This document shows, piece after piece, positions 55,733 to 64,000 of a stretch of 64,000 nucleotides of DNA. A program made the translations under genes and the position numbers. The stretch is from assembly GCF_038002225.1 (NCBI RefSeq), contig NZ_JBBOCA010000001.1:5952001-6016000 (forward strand). The letters are read 5' to 3'. Numbering within the stretch: the first letter of the stretch is position 1; each line of letters opens with the position of its first letter. The notes under the pieces were generated by a model, which worked only from the letters and a program-made list of their open reading frames with translations, was not told the DNA's origin and did no database searches. The stretch comes from Paenibacillus sp. FSL R7-0204 (GTDB taxonomy: Bacteria > Bacillota > Bacilli > Paenibacillales > Paenibacillaceae).

Positions 55733-55828
55733 AGTATTTTCATAAGGGTGCTGTGTCTCGAAATGTAGCATTACAGCCTAGCGTAACCGTTGTTCCAATC
55801 AATTCAGAGGGTGATCCTGTAGTAACTG
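55733..55828 (+). pseudogene. 3' remnant of a PAF-acetylhydrolase-like gene
   Basis: The translated stretch NVALQPSVTVVPINSEGDPV matches the end of the hydrolase at 53802-54815 (ALQPGETVVPINAEGEPV), and the DNA is clearly similar over about 95 bases. The rest of the copy is missing. It runs in frame into grpB without a stop, but grpB has its own RBS. Confidence 0.7.
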
Positions 55829-55842
55829 TAGGAGGGTTTTTC

Positions 55843-56367
55843 ATGAAAGTTAGACTAAGCGATTATAATCCGGACTGGGTTAACCGTTACCAAGAGGAAG
55901 CTTCGTTTTTAACTACAATATTTGCGGATGAAATCGTACGTTTTGAGCATTTTGGCAGCACCTCAGTGCCCGGTTTAAAAGCTAAACCCGTCATTGATAT
56001 GATGTGTATTGTAAAAGACATAGGCCAAATCGACTCGTACAACGATAAGATGACACTGCTCGGATATGATGCAGGTGGAGAATGGGGAATTCCCGGAAGA
56101 AGGCTATTCCGCAAAGGCGGAGAGGCAAGGACGCATCATATTCATTGTTATCAGGCAGACAACCCTCAGATTGAACGGCATCTCGTGTTCAGAGATTATT
56201 TAAGAGCCCATCCGTCGGAAACGGCAAGATACAGTCAGTTCAAACAAGAATTAGCGGATCGCTTCGAGGATACCAGCCAGTACGGCCCGGCCAAAAAAGC
56301 ATTTGTGAGCTCAATGGAACAACAGGCGCTTTCCTGGTACGCAAGCCTGCGTTCTGATGCGAGGTGA
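55843..56367 (+). CDS. GrpB family protein (UPF0157)
   Basis: 174 residues from MKVRLSDYNPDW. The family core FEHFGSTSVPGLKAKPVIDMMCIV is a nucleotidyltransferase-like motif; GRRLFRKGGEARTHHIHCYQ follows. AGGAGG is seven bases before this ATG, so the upstream open frame to 55714 (hydrolase remnant) is not part of it. Biochemical role of GrpB proteins is not established. Confidence 0.88.
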   Translation: MKVRLSDYNPDWVNRYQEEASFLTTIFADEIVRFEHFGSTSVPGLKAKPVIDMMCIVKDIGQIDSYNDKMTLLGYDAGGEWGIPGRRLFRKGGEARTHHIHCYQADNPQIERHLVFRDYLRAHPSETARYSQFKQELADRFEDTSQYGPAKKAFVSSMEQQALSWYASLRSDAR

Positions 56368-56371
56368 GCCG

Positions 56372-56950
56372 ATGAATTTCAGATGTGAATGCGGACACCG
56401 AATCCACGACAATACGGATTATCTGCCCTATAAAGGATACTTCATTGCGGACCAGGATCAGGATGATCTTATGGATGAGATTGATGCTGCTATTGAAAAG
56501 TCGGGTCCGTCTCCGCGGGATAAAGAAGAAGCTGCGATGAGGATTAGATCCCTAATCACAAGACTGTTCAAATCAGCTTACCAATGCTCCAATTGCGGCA
56601 ACCTCTTCATGGATCTTGGTCCTGCCGGGCTGGAAATGTTCAGGGGAGTTGATCCTGTGAATAAGAACCTGTTACAGTCGGCTTTAGGAGAGCAGTGGCG
56701 GGGGCATGTATATGGAGAATGGAAGGACATCCTGCCTGAATGGCAAACTTCTCATGGCATCCTGTACAATGAGACCAATGTCGCCTGTCCAAGCGGAGAA
56801 TCGGCGGGGAATGGACATTATAGCGATTGGGAAGCCTTGGAACGGGACTATTATCAGTTGTTTGATGAACTCAAGAACAGGAATGCTATACGTTACAGCC
56901 AATTGGAAAAGAACGGGACCCTAATTCATTCATGGAGCTTACCTAAATAG
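56372..56950 (+). CDS. Hypothetical protein with two Cys pairs (possible zinc site)
   Basis: 192 residues. CECG near the N-terminus (residues 5-8) and CSNCG near 72-76 could jointly bind one zinc. The middle is acidic and predicted helical; the C-terminal half has many aromatic residues. GAGGTG is five bases upstream of the ATG, overlapping the grpB stop region. No family recognised; the frame is clean and well supported as coding. Confidence 0.7.
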   Translation: MNFRCECGHRIHDNTDYLPYKGYFIADQDQDDLMDEIDAAIEKSGPSPRDKEEAAMRIRSLITRLFKSAYQCSNCGNLFMDLGPAGLEMFRGVDPVNKNLLQSALGEQWRGHVYGEWKDILPEWQTSHGILYNETNVACPSGESAGNGHYSDWEALERDYYQLFDELKNRNAIRYSQLEKNGTLIHSWSLPK

Positions 56951-57009
56951 CTTTTCTGTATAGGCTGAATGAGTGGAAATAAGCTAAAAAACTCTAAGGA
57001 GGAACTCCA

Positions 57010-57465
57010 ATGAAGACAATCCTGCGCATGATGGACCACCTGTACTGGGCGGACGGACGGATTTTGGATGCACTTGAAGCGAGTCACACGAAGGACGCGG
57101 AGCTTCTGAAGCTGGTACGGCATGTGGCGGTGGCGGAGCAGGTCTGGCTGTCGCGCTTGCAGGGAAAGGACAGCACACAATACGCATTATGGGAAGAAGC
57201 GGAAGACTTGACGGCAATCCGGCGAATGTTCGAAGCTAACGCTAAGGAATACCGCAGCTATACCGGCAAGCTGGAAGAATCTGCGCTGGATCAGATGATC
57301 AGCTACAACAGCCAGAATGGACGTTCGTTCCAAACCTCCATCCGGGACATCCTGCTGCAGGTGCTGTTACATGGGCAATATCACCGGGGACAGATCAACC
57401 GGGCCCTTCGGATGGAAGGAGCAGAGTCTGCCCCTGTTGATTACATCACCTTCGTGCGACTCTAA
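57010..57465 (+). CDS. DinB-family protein
   Basis: 151 residues, four-helix bundle of the DinB/YfiT superfamily. Metal-binding His candidates are in MMDHLYWAD, RHVAVAEQVWL and LLHGQYHRGQINRAL. Members are metal-dependent and some act as thiol transferases with bacillithiol; the specific role here is unknown. AAGGAGG lies eight bases before the ATG. Single gene. Confidence 0.9.
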   Translation: MKTILRMMDHLYWADGRILDALEASHTKDAELLKLVRHVAVAEQVWLSRLQGKDSTQYALWEEAEDLTAIRRMFEANAKEYRSYTGKLEESALDQMISYNSQNGRSFQTSIRDILLQVLLHGQYHRGQINRALRMEGAESAPVDYITFVRL

Positions 57466-57556
57466 CAGGACTTCACGAATGTAATGCCACGGGTAGCTTT
57501 CATATCGTGGACTGGTTACATCTGACTTGTTAATGAACAAGGAGCGAATACAAGAA

Positions 57557-58009
57557 ATGGAGATCAGAGCATTACATACGGGTGAACCGCCCCCAACCGG
57601 ATTGCTTTTATTGGCAGACCCTGCACCGAAGCTGGTTAAGGACTATATTGCAAGAGGACAATGCTTCGTTGCTGAGGCGGATCAACAAGTGGTCGGAGTC
57701 TATGTGTTACTGCCTACAAGACCGGAGACTGCCGAGCTGGTCAATATTGCAGTGAATGAGGAGTTCCAGGGGCAGGGAATCGGGAAGCAACTGGTGAATC
57801 ACGCGATTCAGGAGGCTAAGCGGCTCGGCTTCAAAACGCTGGAGATCGGCACAGGCAACTCTAGTATCGGCCAGCTTGCGTTGTATCAGAAATGCGGCTT
57901 CCGGATCACCGGGATAGACAGGGACTTTTTCATCAGACATTATAGTGAAGAAATCTATGAGAACGGGATGCAGGTGGTGGATATGATCCGCCTGTCTCAA
58001 GATCTGTAA
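57557..58009 (+). CDS. GNAT-family N-acetyltransferase
   Basis: 150 residues from MEIRALHTGEPPP. The acetyl-CoA motif is NEEFQGQGIGKQLVNHAI, followed by GNSSIGQLALYQKCGFRI. AAGGAG is twelve bases before the ATG at 57557; the ATGs further upstream have no RBS. Acceptor unknown. Confidence 0.88.
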   Translation: MEIRALHTGEPPPTGLLLLADPAPKLVKDYIARGQCFVAEADQQVVGVYVLLPTRPETAELVNIAVNEEFQGQGIGKQLVNHAIQEAKRLGFKTLEIGTGNSSIGQLALYQKCGFRITGIDRDFFIRHYSEEIYENGMQVVDMIRLSQDL

Positions 58010-58084
58010 GTCATTCTCAGATACAGAACAGCTTCACCAATGTTAATACAGTGCAGAAATTACCGCGGGAGGTTAGCGCATCTT

Positions 58085-59014
58085 ATGGAAACACAGATAT
58101 TGCAATTCCTTAATACCACCTATCCGGTTCAACTCTCCAGTGCGGAGGCGGTCACCAACGAAATGTACCGTTGTCACTCGGATAAGGGGACTTTCTTCGC
58201 CCGAATCACGAATTATAAGACCTATGAAGAACAATTAGCTGAAGTGAACTGGACTACTTATCTGTTCAATCGGGGCGTACGGGTGCCTGAGGTTGTAACT
58301 ACAATACAGGATTCGCTTGTCAGCACTCTGCTGCTGAATGAAGAAGAGAAGTCCGTAGTCTTGTTCCAGGCGGCAGCCGGAATTCATCTGCCCCGGGCCA
58401 AATGGGACAAAACCATATTCAGAACCCTTGGACAGCAGATAGGCAGAATGCATCAGGTGGGCAAAGAATATCAGCAGTCTGAAGCTGCCCGGCCGATTCC
58501 ACATTGGTATGATAACGATGAATATGATTTTCTCAAATACATTCCTGCAGAAGAGCGGGCCATACGGGACATTGCGAAGGATGTGCTCAAGCAGGTCCGA
58601 AGACTGCCCAAAGATGAGGCGAACTACGGCATCATCCATGGCGACCTGTGGCTGAACAATACGCTTGTGGACAGTGACTCTGCGCTGACGATGATTGACT
58701 GGCAGGATTGCGAGCGGCATTATTACGTCTATGATCTGGCGGTGCCCATCTATTCTGCACTGGAGTACTCATTCGCGGGGGGACAGAACCTCATAGACTA
58801 TAAGCGTGCGATAACTAAGGCAATCACGGACGGATATAAGGAAGAGCATCCCCTCTCCGCCGAGATGTCCAGACAGCTGCCGCTGTTCCTGAGACTGAAG
58901 GAGCTGTTCGAATACAACCTGATGCATATGTACTGGAACTTCGAGGAGCTTAGCGAGGAGCAGGTGCGGATTCTGAATCTGTACAGAAGCAAGATTGAGT
59001 ATATGCATACGTGA
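58085..59014 (+). CDS. Aminoglycoside-phosphotransferase-fold kinase
   Basis: 309 residues. Catalytic Asp in IIHGDLWLNNTL and metal-binding Asp in MIDWQDCE give the Brenner motif of the APH/choline kinase fold. GGGAGG is about 12 bases upstream of the ATG at 58085. The family phosphorylates small hydroxylated compounds (antibiotics, homoserine, choline, sugars); the substrate here cannot be told. It is next to the small gene at 59025, ten bases apart. Confidence 0.85.
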   Translation: METQILQFLNTTYPVQLSSAEAVTNEMYRCHSDKGTFFARITNYKTYEEQLAEVNWTTYLFNRGVRVPEVVTTIQDSLVSTLLLNEEEKSVVLFQAAAGIHLPRAKWDKTIFRTLGQQIGRMHQVGKEYQQSEAARPIPHWYDNDEYDFLKYIPAEERAIRDIAKDVLKQVRRLPKDEANYGIIHGDLWLNNTLVDSDSALTMIDWQDCERHYYVYDLAVPIYSALEYSFAGGQNLIDYKRAITKAITDGYKEEHPLSAEMSRQLPLFLRLKELFEYNLMHMYWNFEELSEEQVRILNLYRSKIEYMHT

Positions 59015-59024
59015 GGTGAGTGAA

Positions 59025-59369
59025 GTGTATGACTATATCAGCATCCATTCTGTGGATTACGCCAAAAGTGTAAAAACGGAGGTGCTTGAGCAGTTTGCCG
59101 TGCGGACCCTGGGTTTTGAGCAGACCGGACCGCTGCAATTCACCAAAGCGCTCCTTGGCGCGCATGTTGGGCTGAAGGGGATCTCTGCGAATGCGGATGG
59201 CAGTTACGCTTACTATACGCTGGAAGGGATTGAAGCGGTGAACCTGGTCGAGGTCATTCTGCCGGCGATGTTTGACGAGCAGCTCGAACATGCCATAACC
59301 GCTCTGGCGATGGCCATTGCTGGCGAATTCGGCTGGTGCATTGATGAGGACCACGGCTTGGATACTTGA
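59025..59369 (+). CDS. Hypothetical small protein
   Basis: 114 residues, starting at GTG (VYDYISIHSVDY) with GAGGTG six bases upstream; no good ATG option with an RBS exists except 59030 off frame. The sequence is mixed alpha/beta without membrane segments (LEQFAVRTLGFEQTGPLQ, HVGLKGISANADGSYAYY). No family recognised. Its stop codon is immediately followed by the 51-bp tandem repeat array, so it may be the last gene of the phosphotransferase transcript. Confidence 0.65.
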   Translation: MYDYISIHSVDYAKSVKTEVLEQFAVRTLGFEQTGPLQFTKALLGAHVGLKGISANADGSYAYYTLEGIEAVNLVEVILPAMFDEQLEHAITALAMAIAGEFGWCIDEDHGLDT

Positions 59370-59605
59370 TGTGATCGGTTTTTCGATTACATTTGGTCCA
59401 TGCGCCTTGTGTCCGTCCAATGTGATCGGTTTTTCGATTACATTTGGTCCATGCGCCTTGTGTCCGTCCAATGTGATCGGTTTTTCGATTACATTCGGTC
59501 CATACGCCTTGCCTCAGTCCAATGTGATCGGTTTTTCGATTACATTTGGTCCATGCGCCTTGTGTACGTCCAATGTGATCGGTTTTTCGACTACATTCGG
59601 TCCCC
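59370..59605 (+). repeat. 51-bp tandem repeat array, five units
   Basis: Units begin at 59370, 59421, 59472, 59523 and 59574, exactly 51 bases apart; the last is incomplete. Each starts TGTGATCGGTTTTTCGATTA and contains a 10-bp inverted repeat AATGTGATCG/CGATTACATT around a T-rich loop. Units differ at only a few bases (CATTTGG/CATTCGG, TCCGTC/TACGTC). The period is a multiple of three, which leaves long open frames on both strands that are not genes. Confidence 0.95.
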
Positions 59606-59634
59606 GTCACCTGCGCGTTCCCCAAACAATACAC

Positions 59635-59676
59635 AAGCGGCAACCTCAGACGAATCATCGTCTATGGCTGCCGCTT
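59635..59676 (-). terminator. Hairpin after the GH105 gene
   Basis: On the minus strand AAGCGGCA pairs with TGCCGCTT and AGACGA with TCGTCT in one long hairpin, 22 bases after the stop. The T-run is weak (GTGTATTGTTT). Confidence 0.55.
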
Positions 59677-59697
59677 ATTCCATTCCCAGACGCCGCC

Positions 59698-60837
59698 TCA
59701 GCAGTAATGCAGCGCTTCACCCAGCGCGACCAGCGCCATCGCCTGGCCGTAGGCCATAGGGGCAATGATGATCCCTTTGTAGTCCTCCTTGGCCGCGCCG
59801 ATAGGAGTACCGCCGGACACCCCAAGCACTGTGCCTTCACCGTCGATTCTGTCCAGGATGGCGCGGATTGCCCGCAGAGCCGGTTCGCTGTAAGACTCCG
59901 GGAGCAGCCCCCGGCGCACACTGTTCAGAATACCGGCGGCAATCGCAGCCGAACCGGAGGTTTCGGTATAGCTGCCAGAGTCATCCAGCAGGGTATGCCA
60001 TAGTCCGTCCCCGCTCTGACATGCGAGCAAGGCTTCGGCCTGGGCCTGTAGCGTCTGCTGGAGATAGCTGAAGACTCCGTCTGCCAGATAGGGCCGCATT
60101 AGCTCCAGATATTCCGGCAGACCGAGGGCGAACCAGCCGTTGCCGCGGCACCAGAAGGCTTCACTGAAGTTATGGCGCTCTTCAAAATGCCAGCCGTGGA
60201 AGAAGAAGCCGGTTTTTTTGTCATACAGATATTTAATATGCAGCAGCAGCTGATGCAGCGAGGTCTCGCGCCACTGCGGATTGTCGTACTTCACACCCAT
60301 TTTGGCAGTGAACAGAATCGCCATGAACAGCGTATCAATCCAGATCTCGTTCTCATGGAGCGAGACCTCATGCTTCTGAGTCCCCGTAGTCACATGCTGA
60401 TAGCCTTGCTCCAGCGTCCGGGGCAGGCCGTGCATTAGCCAATCCATCCATTCCAGACTCAGCTCTCCCGCCTCTTCCAGCTCCATGAGCGACAGCAGTG
60501 GGGCAGTCGTATTAATATTCCGGCTCGGTAATCCCTTAGTAAGCTGCCGGGCCATCCACGGCTTGGTGTATTCTGCATAACGGCCGTCCCCGAAATGCCG
60601 GTCAAGCTTTTGCAGGCCATACAGCCCCACTCCCTGCGGCCAATCCCACTCCTCCATCCCGAAGTCCCTGGCAAAATACCCCCGGCGCTCCGCATCCTCC
60701 CCCAGGTTCTGCAATTCCGCTTCATTATCCGGCCGGCCCAGCTTCAGCAGCTTAATCGTGACCAGGTCCAGCTTCTGCATAACCTCTTCCTTGCTCACAC
60801 AGCTAACCGGCACCGCTTGCTTCTCTCCTGCTCCCAT
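59698..60837 (-). CDS. GH105 unsaturated glycuronyl hydrolase (YteR/YesR type)
   Basis: 379 residues from MGAGEKQAVPV. The (alpha/alpha)6 fold and GH105 motifs are clear: GLPSRNINTTAPLL, the catalytic Asp in EIWIDTLFMAILF, FCWRGNGW-like FWCRGNGWFALG, and ETSGSAAIAAGIL. GH105 enzymes cleave unsaturated uronic acids left by pectin or ulvan lyases, in the cytoplasm. The ATG at 60837 lies 16 bases after the GH38 stop, so both are one operon; the frame to 60900 overlaps GH38. Confidence 0.92.
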   Translation of the reverse strand: MGAGEKQAVPVSCVSKEEVMQKLDLVTIKLLKLGRPDNEAELQNLGEDAERRGYFARDFGMEEWDWPQGVGLYGLQKLDRHFGDGRYAEYTKPWMARQLTKGLPSRNINTTAPLLSLMELEEAGELSLEWMDWLMHGLPRTLEQGYQHVTTGTQKHEVSLHENEIWIDTLFMAILFTAKMGVKYDNPQWRETSLHQLLLHIKYLYDKKTGFFFHGWHFEERHNFSEAFWCRGNGWFALGLPEYLELMRPYLADGVFSYLQQTLQAQAEALLACQSGDGLWHTLLDDSGSYTETSGSAAIAAGILNSVRRGLLPESYSEPALRAIRAILDRIDGEGTVLGVSGGTPIGAAKEDYKGIIIAPMAYGQAMALVALGEALHYC

Positions 60838-60853
60838 CCTAGCCTCTCTCCTC

Positions 60854-63800
60854 TCAGCTCTGCGCCCCGCGCAGCTTGATTCTGAACGTTCTGATCTCAT
60901 ACGGCTTCACCTGGAAGCTCAGCTGCTCTTCTTCCTTCCAGTCTTCCAGCGGCTCCTCCATCAGGTTGCATTCCTGCCAGGAGGCTATAGAATAAGCGCT
61001 GTCTACAGTAATCTGCGTCCGGGAACCCGCGTACTCATGCAGCCGCAGCACCACATCCTTGCCGTCTTCCGAGCGTTTGACCGCATCCACCGTCACATGT
61101 GCGCCATCGATATAGAGCAGCGGGTCTCCTTCAAGCTCACCAGCCACACTGCGTAGCGGATTATTCAGCTCCCACGCCTCCTGGGCCACCCTGCCCTCTA
61201 CAAAATCACCCGTATGCGGATAGAGCGCATACGTAAAAGCATGATGCCCCTGATCCTGCTGCGGATCGGGATGAACCGCCGACTTCAGCAGCGTCAGCCG
61301 GAGCACGCTGTCCTTGATGTCATAACCGTACTTACAGTCATTGAGCAGCGCTATGCCATAGCCCTTCTCGCTGACATCCGCCCACTGATGGCCTACGCTC
61401 TCGAAGCGGGCGTAATCCCAGCTCGTATTCCAGTGCGTAGGGCGCTTCACATTGCCGAACTGAATGTCATAGGTAGCCTCCAGCGCATGAATATCCACCG
61501 GGAAGGCCACCTTCAGCAGCTGGTTATGCCCGTGCCAGTCCATCTCTGTGCGGAAGTCAATCCGCGCGGTATCCCGGTAGAAGATGATGTCCTGAGTTAC
61601 CGCTGTGCGGTGATAGGTCCAGGTCATGCGCAGCACCGCCCGCAGCGGGCCGTTCTCGGTCAGCTCACATCCGGTGAGCTGAGTGATTTCGTTCATCTTT
61701 TCCTGGTAGAAAATATCGATATCCCACGCTTCAAAATCCAGCGGCTTATCCTCGAACACCTGCAGGACATTCCCGCGCTGCCCTGGCGCCAGCAGCTCAC
61801 GGCCGCTCTTCCGGTCGATCATCGAAGTGAAATGCCCCTGCTCATTCCACACCACTTCCACAAGCGGTGTGCTCAGCGTGTTGCCGGATATGGCTGCAAG
61901 CGGCGGAATCTGCGCCTCCCGGGAGGCCTCGGCTGCTTGACTGCGTACTACCTTCAGCACCGCCGTACCCAATGCAGGCACAGATGGAACATAGACCAAC
62001 ACCTCCCCGTCTGCCGTCCGCTGCTGCCACAGCCGGTTCCCGTCAGCGTTATGAACCTCTACGGAATCTGCGGCATCTATAGGAAGCAACGCATAACGCG
62101 GACGGTTCCAGTTCGAGCTGTTCATCAGAGTGAATGCTTGCAGGTCCGGCTTACTGCCGCTATTAGCATCAGCTACACCGTTAATCAGAGCTAGTGAGCG
62201 CGCTTCGCCTTCCGCATATTCAGCATCACTGTCCTCGTAGACCTCAGCGATCGACGAACCGGGGATGATATCATGGAACTGGTTGCGCAGCAGGATCTCC
62301 CAGATCCCTGTCAGTTCAGCCGCAGGATAAGCGGTTTCAAGATTCCCCTGTCTAACACCCATCAGCGTATGCAGCCACTCGGCATCCCGCAGCAGCAGCT
62401 CCAGGCGGCGGTTATATTTCTTGTTGCGGGCTTGTGAGGTGTACGTGCCCCGGTGGCATTCGAAATACAGCTCACCGTTCCAGGTGTGTACGAACGCCTC
62501 CGCCTTCCCGATCCGTTCATGCAGTCCGGTGAAATACTCTCCGGCACTGCCCATCTCAATCTTCGGAATGCCGGGAAGCTTGTCGAAGCGCCGGCGAAGC
62601 TCCAGCATCTCCCGCGTCGGCCCGCCGCCACCGTCACCCCAGCCATACGCAAACATCAGGTGATCGTTGATCTCCTTATCCTGATAGGAATTCCAGATCC
62701 CGCGCAGCAGCCCCGCCGTCATCCGTCCGTTATAGGTGTATTCAGCTCCATCCTTCTCGGAGGTCGTGATGAAATGCGTCAGCACCTCTGAGCCGTCCAT
62801 CCCCCGCCACCAGAAGGTGTCATGCGGCATCCGGTTGAACTGGTTCCAGCTGATTTTGGTCGTCATGAACGTGTCGATACCCGATTTGCGCAGAATCTGC
62901 GGCAACGCCCAACTGTATCCGAAGACATCCGGCAGCCACAGGTACTTGCTCTCTACGCCGAATTGTTCACGGAGATAGCGTTTGCCCAGCATAATCTGGC
63001 GGACCAGCGACTCACCCGACGGGATATTACAATCCGACTCCAGCCACATCGCCCCTTCTGCTTCCCAGCGGCCTTCCTTCACCTTCTCCGAGATCCGCCC
63101 GAACAGCTCCGGATAATCCTGCTCCAGATAAGCGTACAACTGAGGCTGTGTCTGCAGGAACTGGTACTCCGGGAACTCCTCCATCAGCCGCAGTACGGTA
63201 GAGAAGGAACGGGCTGTCTTTTCACGGGTATGCTTCAAGCGCCACAGCCAGGCAACATCAATATGGGTATGGCCCACTGCTGTAAGCGTTACATCAAAAG
63301 TCTGCGGCATCGCCTCTATCGCCTGATTCAGACTGGCACCTGCCTGATACAGCGAAGCCGTATGCTCTGGCGAACCCGGCTCCGACCAGTCAATCAGACG
63401 AAAGGCCTCATTCAGTGCTCTTAACAGCCACTGCTTCTCCGGCTGATCTCTGCCCAGATAACGGAAGGTATCGAGCGCCGCCTTCGACATGTAGAACAGA
63501 TCATCAATGCCCTCGTCCAAATAGCCGATGAATGCTTCATTGAGCCGGTGCTCCTGAATTCTGGGCACTCCGCCGCCCTCAAGTCCCGACCACAGCCGGA
63601 AGGCCAGCTCTACCGTCTGTCCGCCCCATTCATCACCGAAGATTACCTCTCTATGGTTGTTATCTACGCCCTGATAAGGTGAGCCGTTCACGAACAGCAG
63701 CGATTCGAAGCCGGAGTTATTGAAGTCCCCTGTTTTGCCAAAATCAAACCGGCCGGCAATTTTGAAGCCTGCCTGACCAGGCGGCAGTACAATCTCCGTG

Positions 63801-64000
63801 CGCAGCCAGATGTAACGGTCCCGCCCGCGCCAATGCTCCTGAAGCCTGATGATGCCATCAAAGGACACTGACTTCGGGTATACACCGTTAGCCCCTTCCT
63901 CATCCTCAGCGAACGCGAACTCTGTAAGCTCCTGGACCTTAAGATATCTATACTTTTCCACTTCAGCCTGGCGTTTGATCAGTTTTTCTTCTGTGAATAA
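60854..64000 (-). CDS. GH38 alpha-mannosidase (5' end beyond the window)
   Basis: At least 1048 residues. The zinc/catalytic motifs are intact: TAVGHTHIDVAWLWRL, the nucleophile Asp in WLPDVFGYSWALPQI, the EGAMWLESDCN region, and a C-terminal beta-domain with mannosidase features. Reading continues past GTG at 63961 as LFTEEKLIKRQAEVEKYRY up to base 64000, which is the usual GH38 N-terminus, so the start codon lies off the window and GTG is not the start. It removes alpha-mannose from glycans or mannosides in the cytoplasm. Confidence 0.94.
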   Translation of the reverse strand, partial: LFTEEKLIKRQAEVEKYRYLKVQELTEFAFAEDEEGANGVYPKSVSFDGIIRLQEHWRGRDRYIWLRTEIVLPPGQAGFKIAGRFDFGKTGDFNNSGFESLLFVNGSPYQGVDNNHREVIFGDEWGGQTVELAFRLWSGLEGGGVPRIQEHRLNEAFIGYLDEGIDDLFYMSKAALDTFRYLGRDQPEKQWLLRALNEAFRLIDWSEPGSPEHTASLYQAGASLNQAIEAMPQTFDVTLTAVGHTHIDVAWLWRLKHTREKTARSFSTVLRLMEEFPEYQFLQTQPQLYAYLEQDYPELFGRISEKVKEGRWEAEGAMWLESDCNIPSGESLVRQIMLGKRYLREQFGVESKYLWLPDVFGYSWALPQILRKSGIDTFMTTKISWNQFNRMPHDTFWWRGMDGSEVLTHFITTSEKDGAEYTYNGRMTAGLLRGIWNSYQDKEINDHLMFAYGWGDGGGGPTREMLELRRRFDKLPGIPKIEMGSAGEYFTGLHERIGKAEAFVHTWNGELYFECHRGTYTSQARNKKYNRRLELLLRDAEWLHTLMGVRQGNLETAYPAAELTGIWEILLRNQFHDIIPGSSIAEVYEDSDAEYAEGEARSLALINGVADANSGSKPDLQAFTLMNSSNWNRPRYALLPIDAADSVEVHNADGNRLWQQRTADGEVLVYVPSVPALGTAVLKVVRSQAAEASREAQIPPLAAISGNTLSTPLVEVVWNEQGHFTSMIDRKSGRELLAPGQRGNVLQVFEDKPLDFEAWDIDIFYQEKMNEITQLTGCELTENGPLRAVLRMTWTYHRTAVTQDIIFYRDTARIDFRTEMDWHGHNQLLKVAFPVDIHALEATYDIQFGNVKRPTHWNTSWDYARFESVGHQWADVSEKGYGIALLNDCKYGYDIKDSVLRLTLLKSAVHPDPQQDQGHHAFTYALYPHTGDFVEGRVAQEAWELNNPLRSVAGELEGDPLLYIDGAHVTVDAVKRSEDGKDVVLRLHEYAGSRTQITVDSAYSIASWQECNLMEEPLEDWKEEEQLSFQVKPYEIRTFRIKLRGAQS

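Noticed and set aside
55714..55842. GrpB with a 43-residue N-terminal extension
   Set aside because: The extension is a fragment of a hydrolase gene tail, and AGGAGG precedes the internal ATG at 55843.
59370..59605. CRISPR array
   Set aside because: Whole 51-bp units are repeated without variable spacers, and no cas genes are near.
59254..60003. Long open frames on both strands over the 51-bp array, encoding repeated NVIGFSITFGP-like or CNRKTDHIG-like units
   Set aside because: The repeat period is a multiple of three, so any frame without a stop in one unit stays open. No RBS, and one frame is antisense to the GH105 gene.
63959..63961. GTG at 63961 as start of the alpha-mannosidase
   Set aside because: The frame stays open to the window edge and encodes the usual GH38 N-terminal sequence, so the real start is outside.

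Overview
The window looks like a chromosomal segment of an endospore-forming Firmicute, most probably Paenibacillus. The evidence is: SpoVA spore-channel genes; rsfS-yqeK-nadD-yhbY-aroE-yqeH-yqeG in the usual Bacillales order; an LplABC-type sugar ABC system without its own ATPase; a guanidine-I riboswitch before paired SMR transporters; GGAGG-type ribosome binding sites; and a moderately GC-rich composition. I see no rRNA, tRNA, CRISPR array, transposase or prophage genes.

Layout. 1-4214 (minus): ribosome-maturation/NAD/shikimate cluster entered inside rsfS. 4301-8749 (minus): MoxR ATPase, DUF58 and transglutaminase genes. 8914-10614: a chemoreceptor with a sigma-D-like promoter. 10846-12728: spoVAC-D-E. 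13188: M42 aminopeptidase. 14358-19568: mannitol PTS operon in the order mtlA-R-F-D. 19968-25503: aldo/keto reductase, riboswitch-controlled SMR pair, GH3 glycosidase with a divergent AraC regulator. 25571-26493: a His/Gly-rich membrane peptide and a DUF5680 gene with a LexA-like box.

26719-33017 (minus) is the most unusual part: an apparently complete RiPP (ribosomal peptide) cluster. It holds two paralogous radical SAM/SPASM maturases, an unlisted 44-residue Cys-Cys precursor peptide between them, a cobalamin-binding radical SAM enzyme with a PqqD-like tail, and an MFS exporter. The block lies between two 34-bp direct repeats.

33377-42332 (minus): a polysaccharide/oligosaccharide uptake locus (membrane AraC sensor-regulator, lipoprotein, two permeases, TIM-barrel isomerase, unassigned putative (alpha/alpha)6 enzyme). 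43020-52572 (minus): myo-inositol catabolism in two operons, iolC-iolA-iolD-iolE and iolG-iolB-lacI-type regulator. Both operons have the same 16-bp operator just downstream of a sigma-A-like promoter. iolJ and an inositol transporter are not in the window.

52780-59369 (plus): single-gene accessory functions (two alpha/beta hydrolases, two GNAT acetyltransferases, GrpB, DinB, a phosphotransferase, small unknown proteins), with the 3' remnant of a lost hydrolase paralogue. 59370-59605: a 51-bp tandem repeat array related to a smaller array at 49.2 kb. 59698-64000 (minus): GH38 alpha-mannosidase (runs off the right edge) followed by a GH105 hydrolase.
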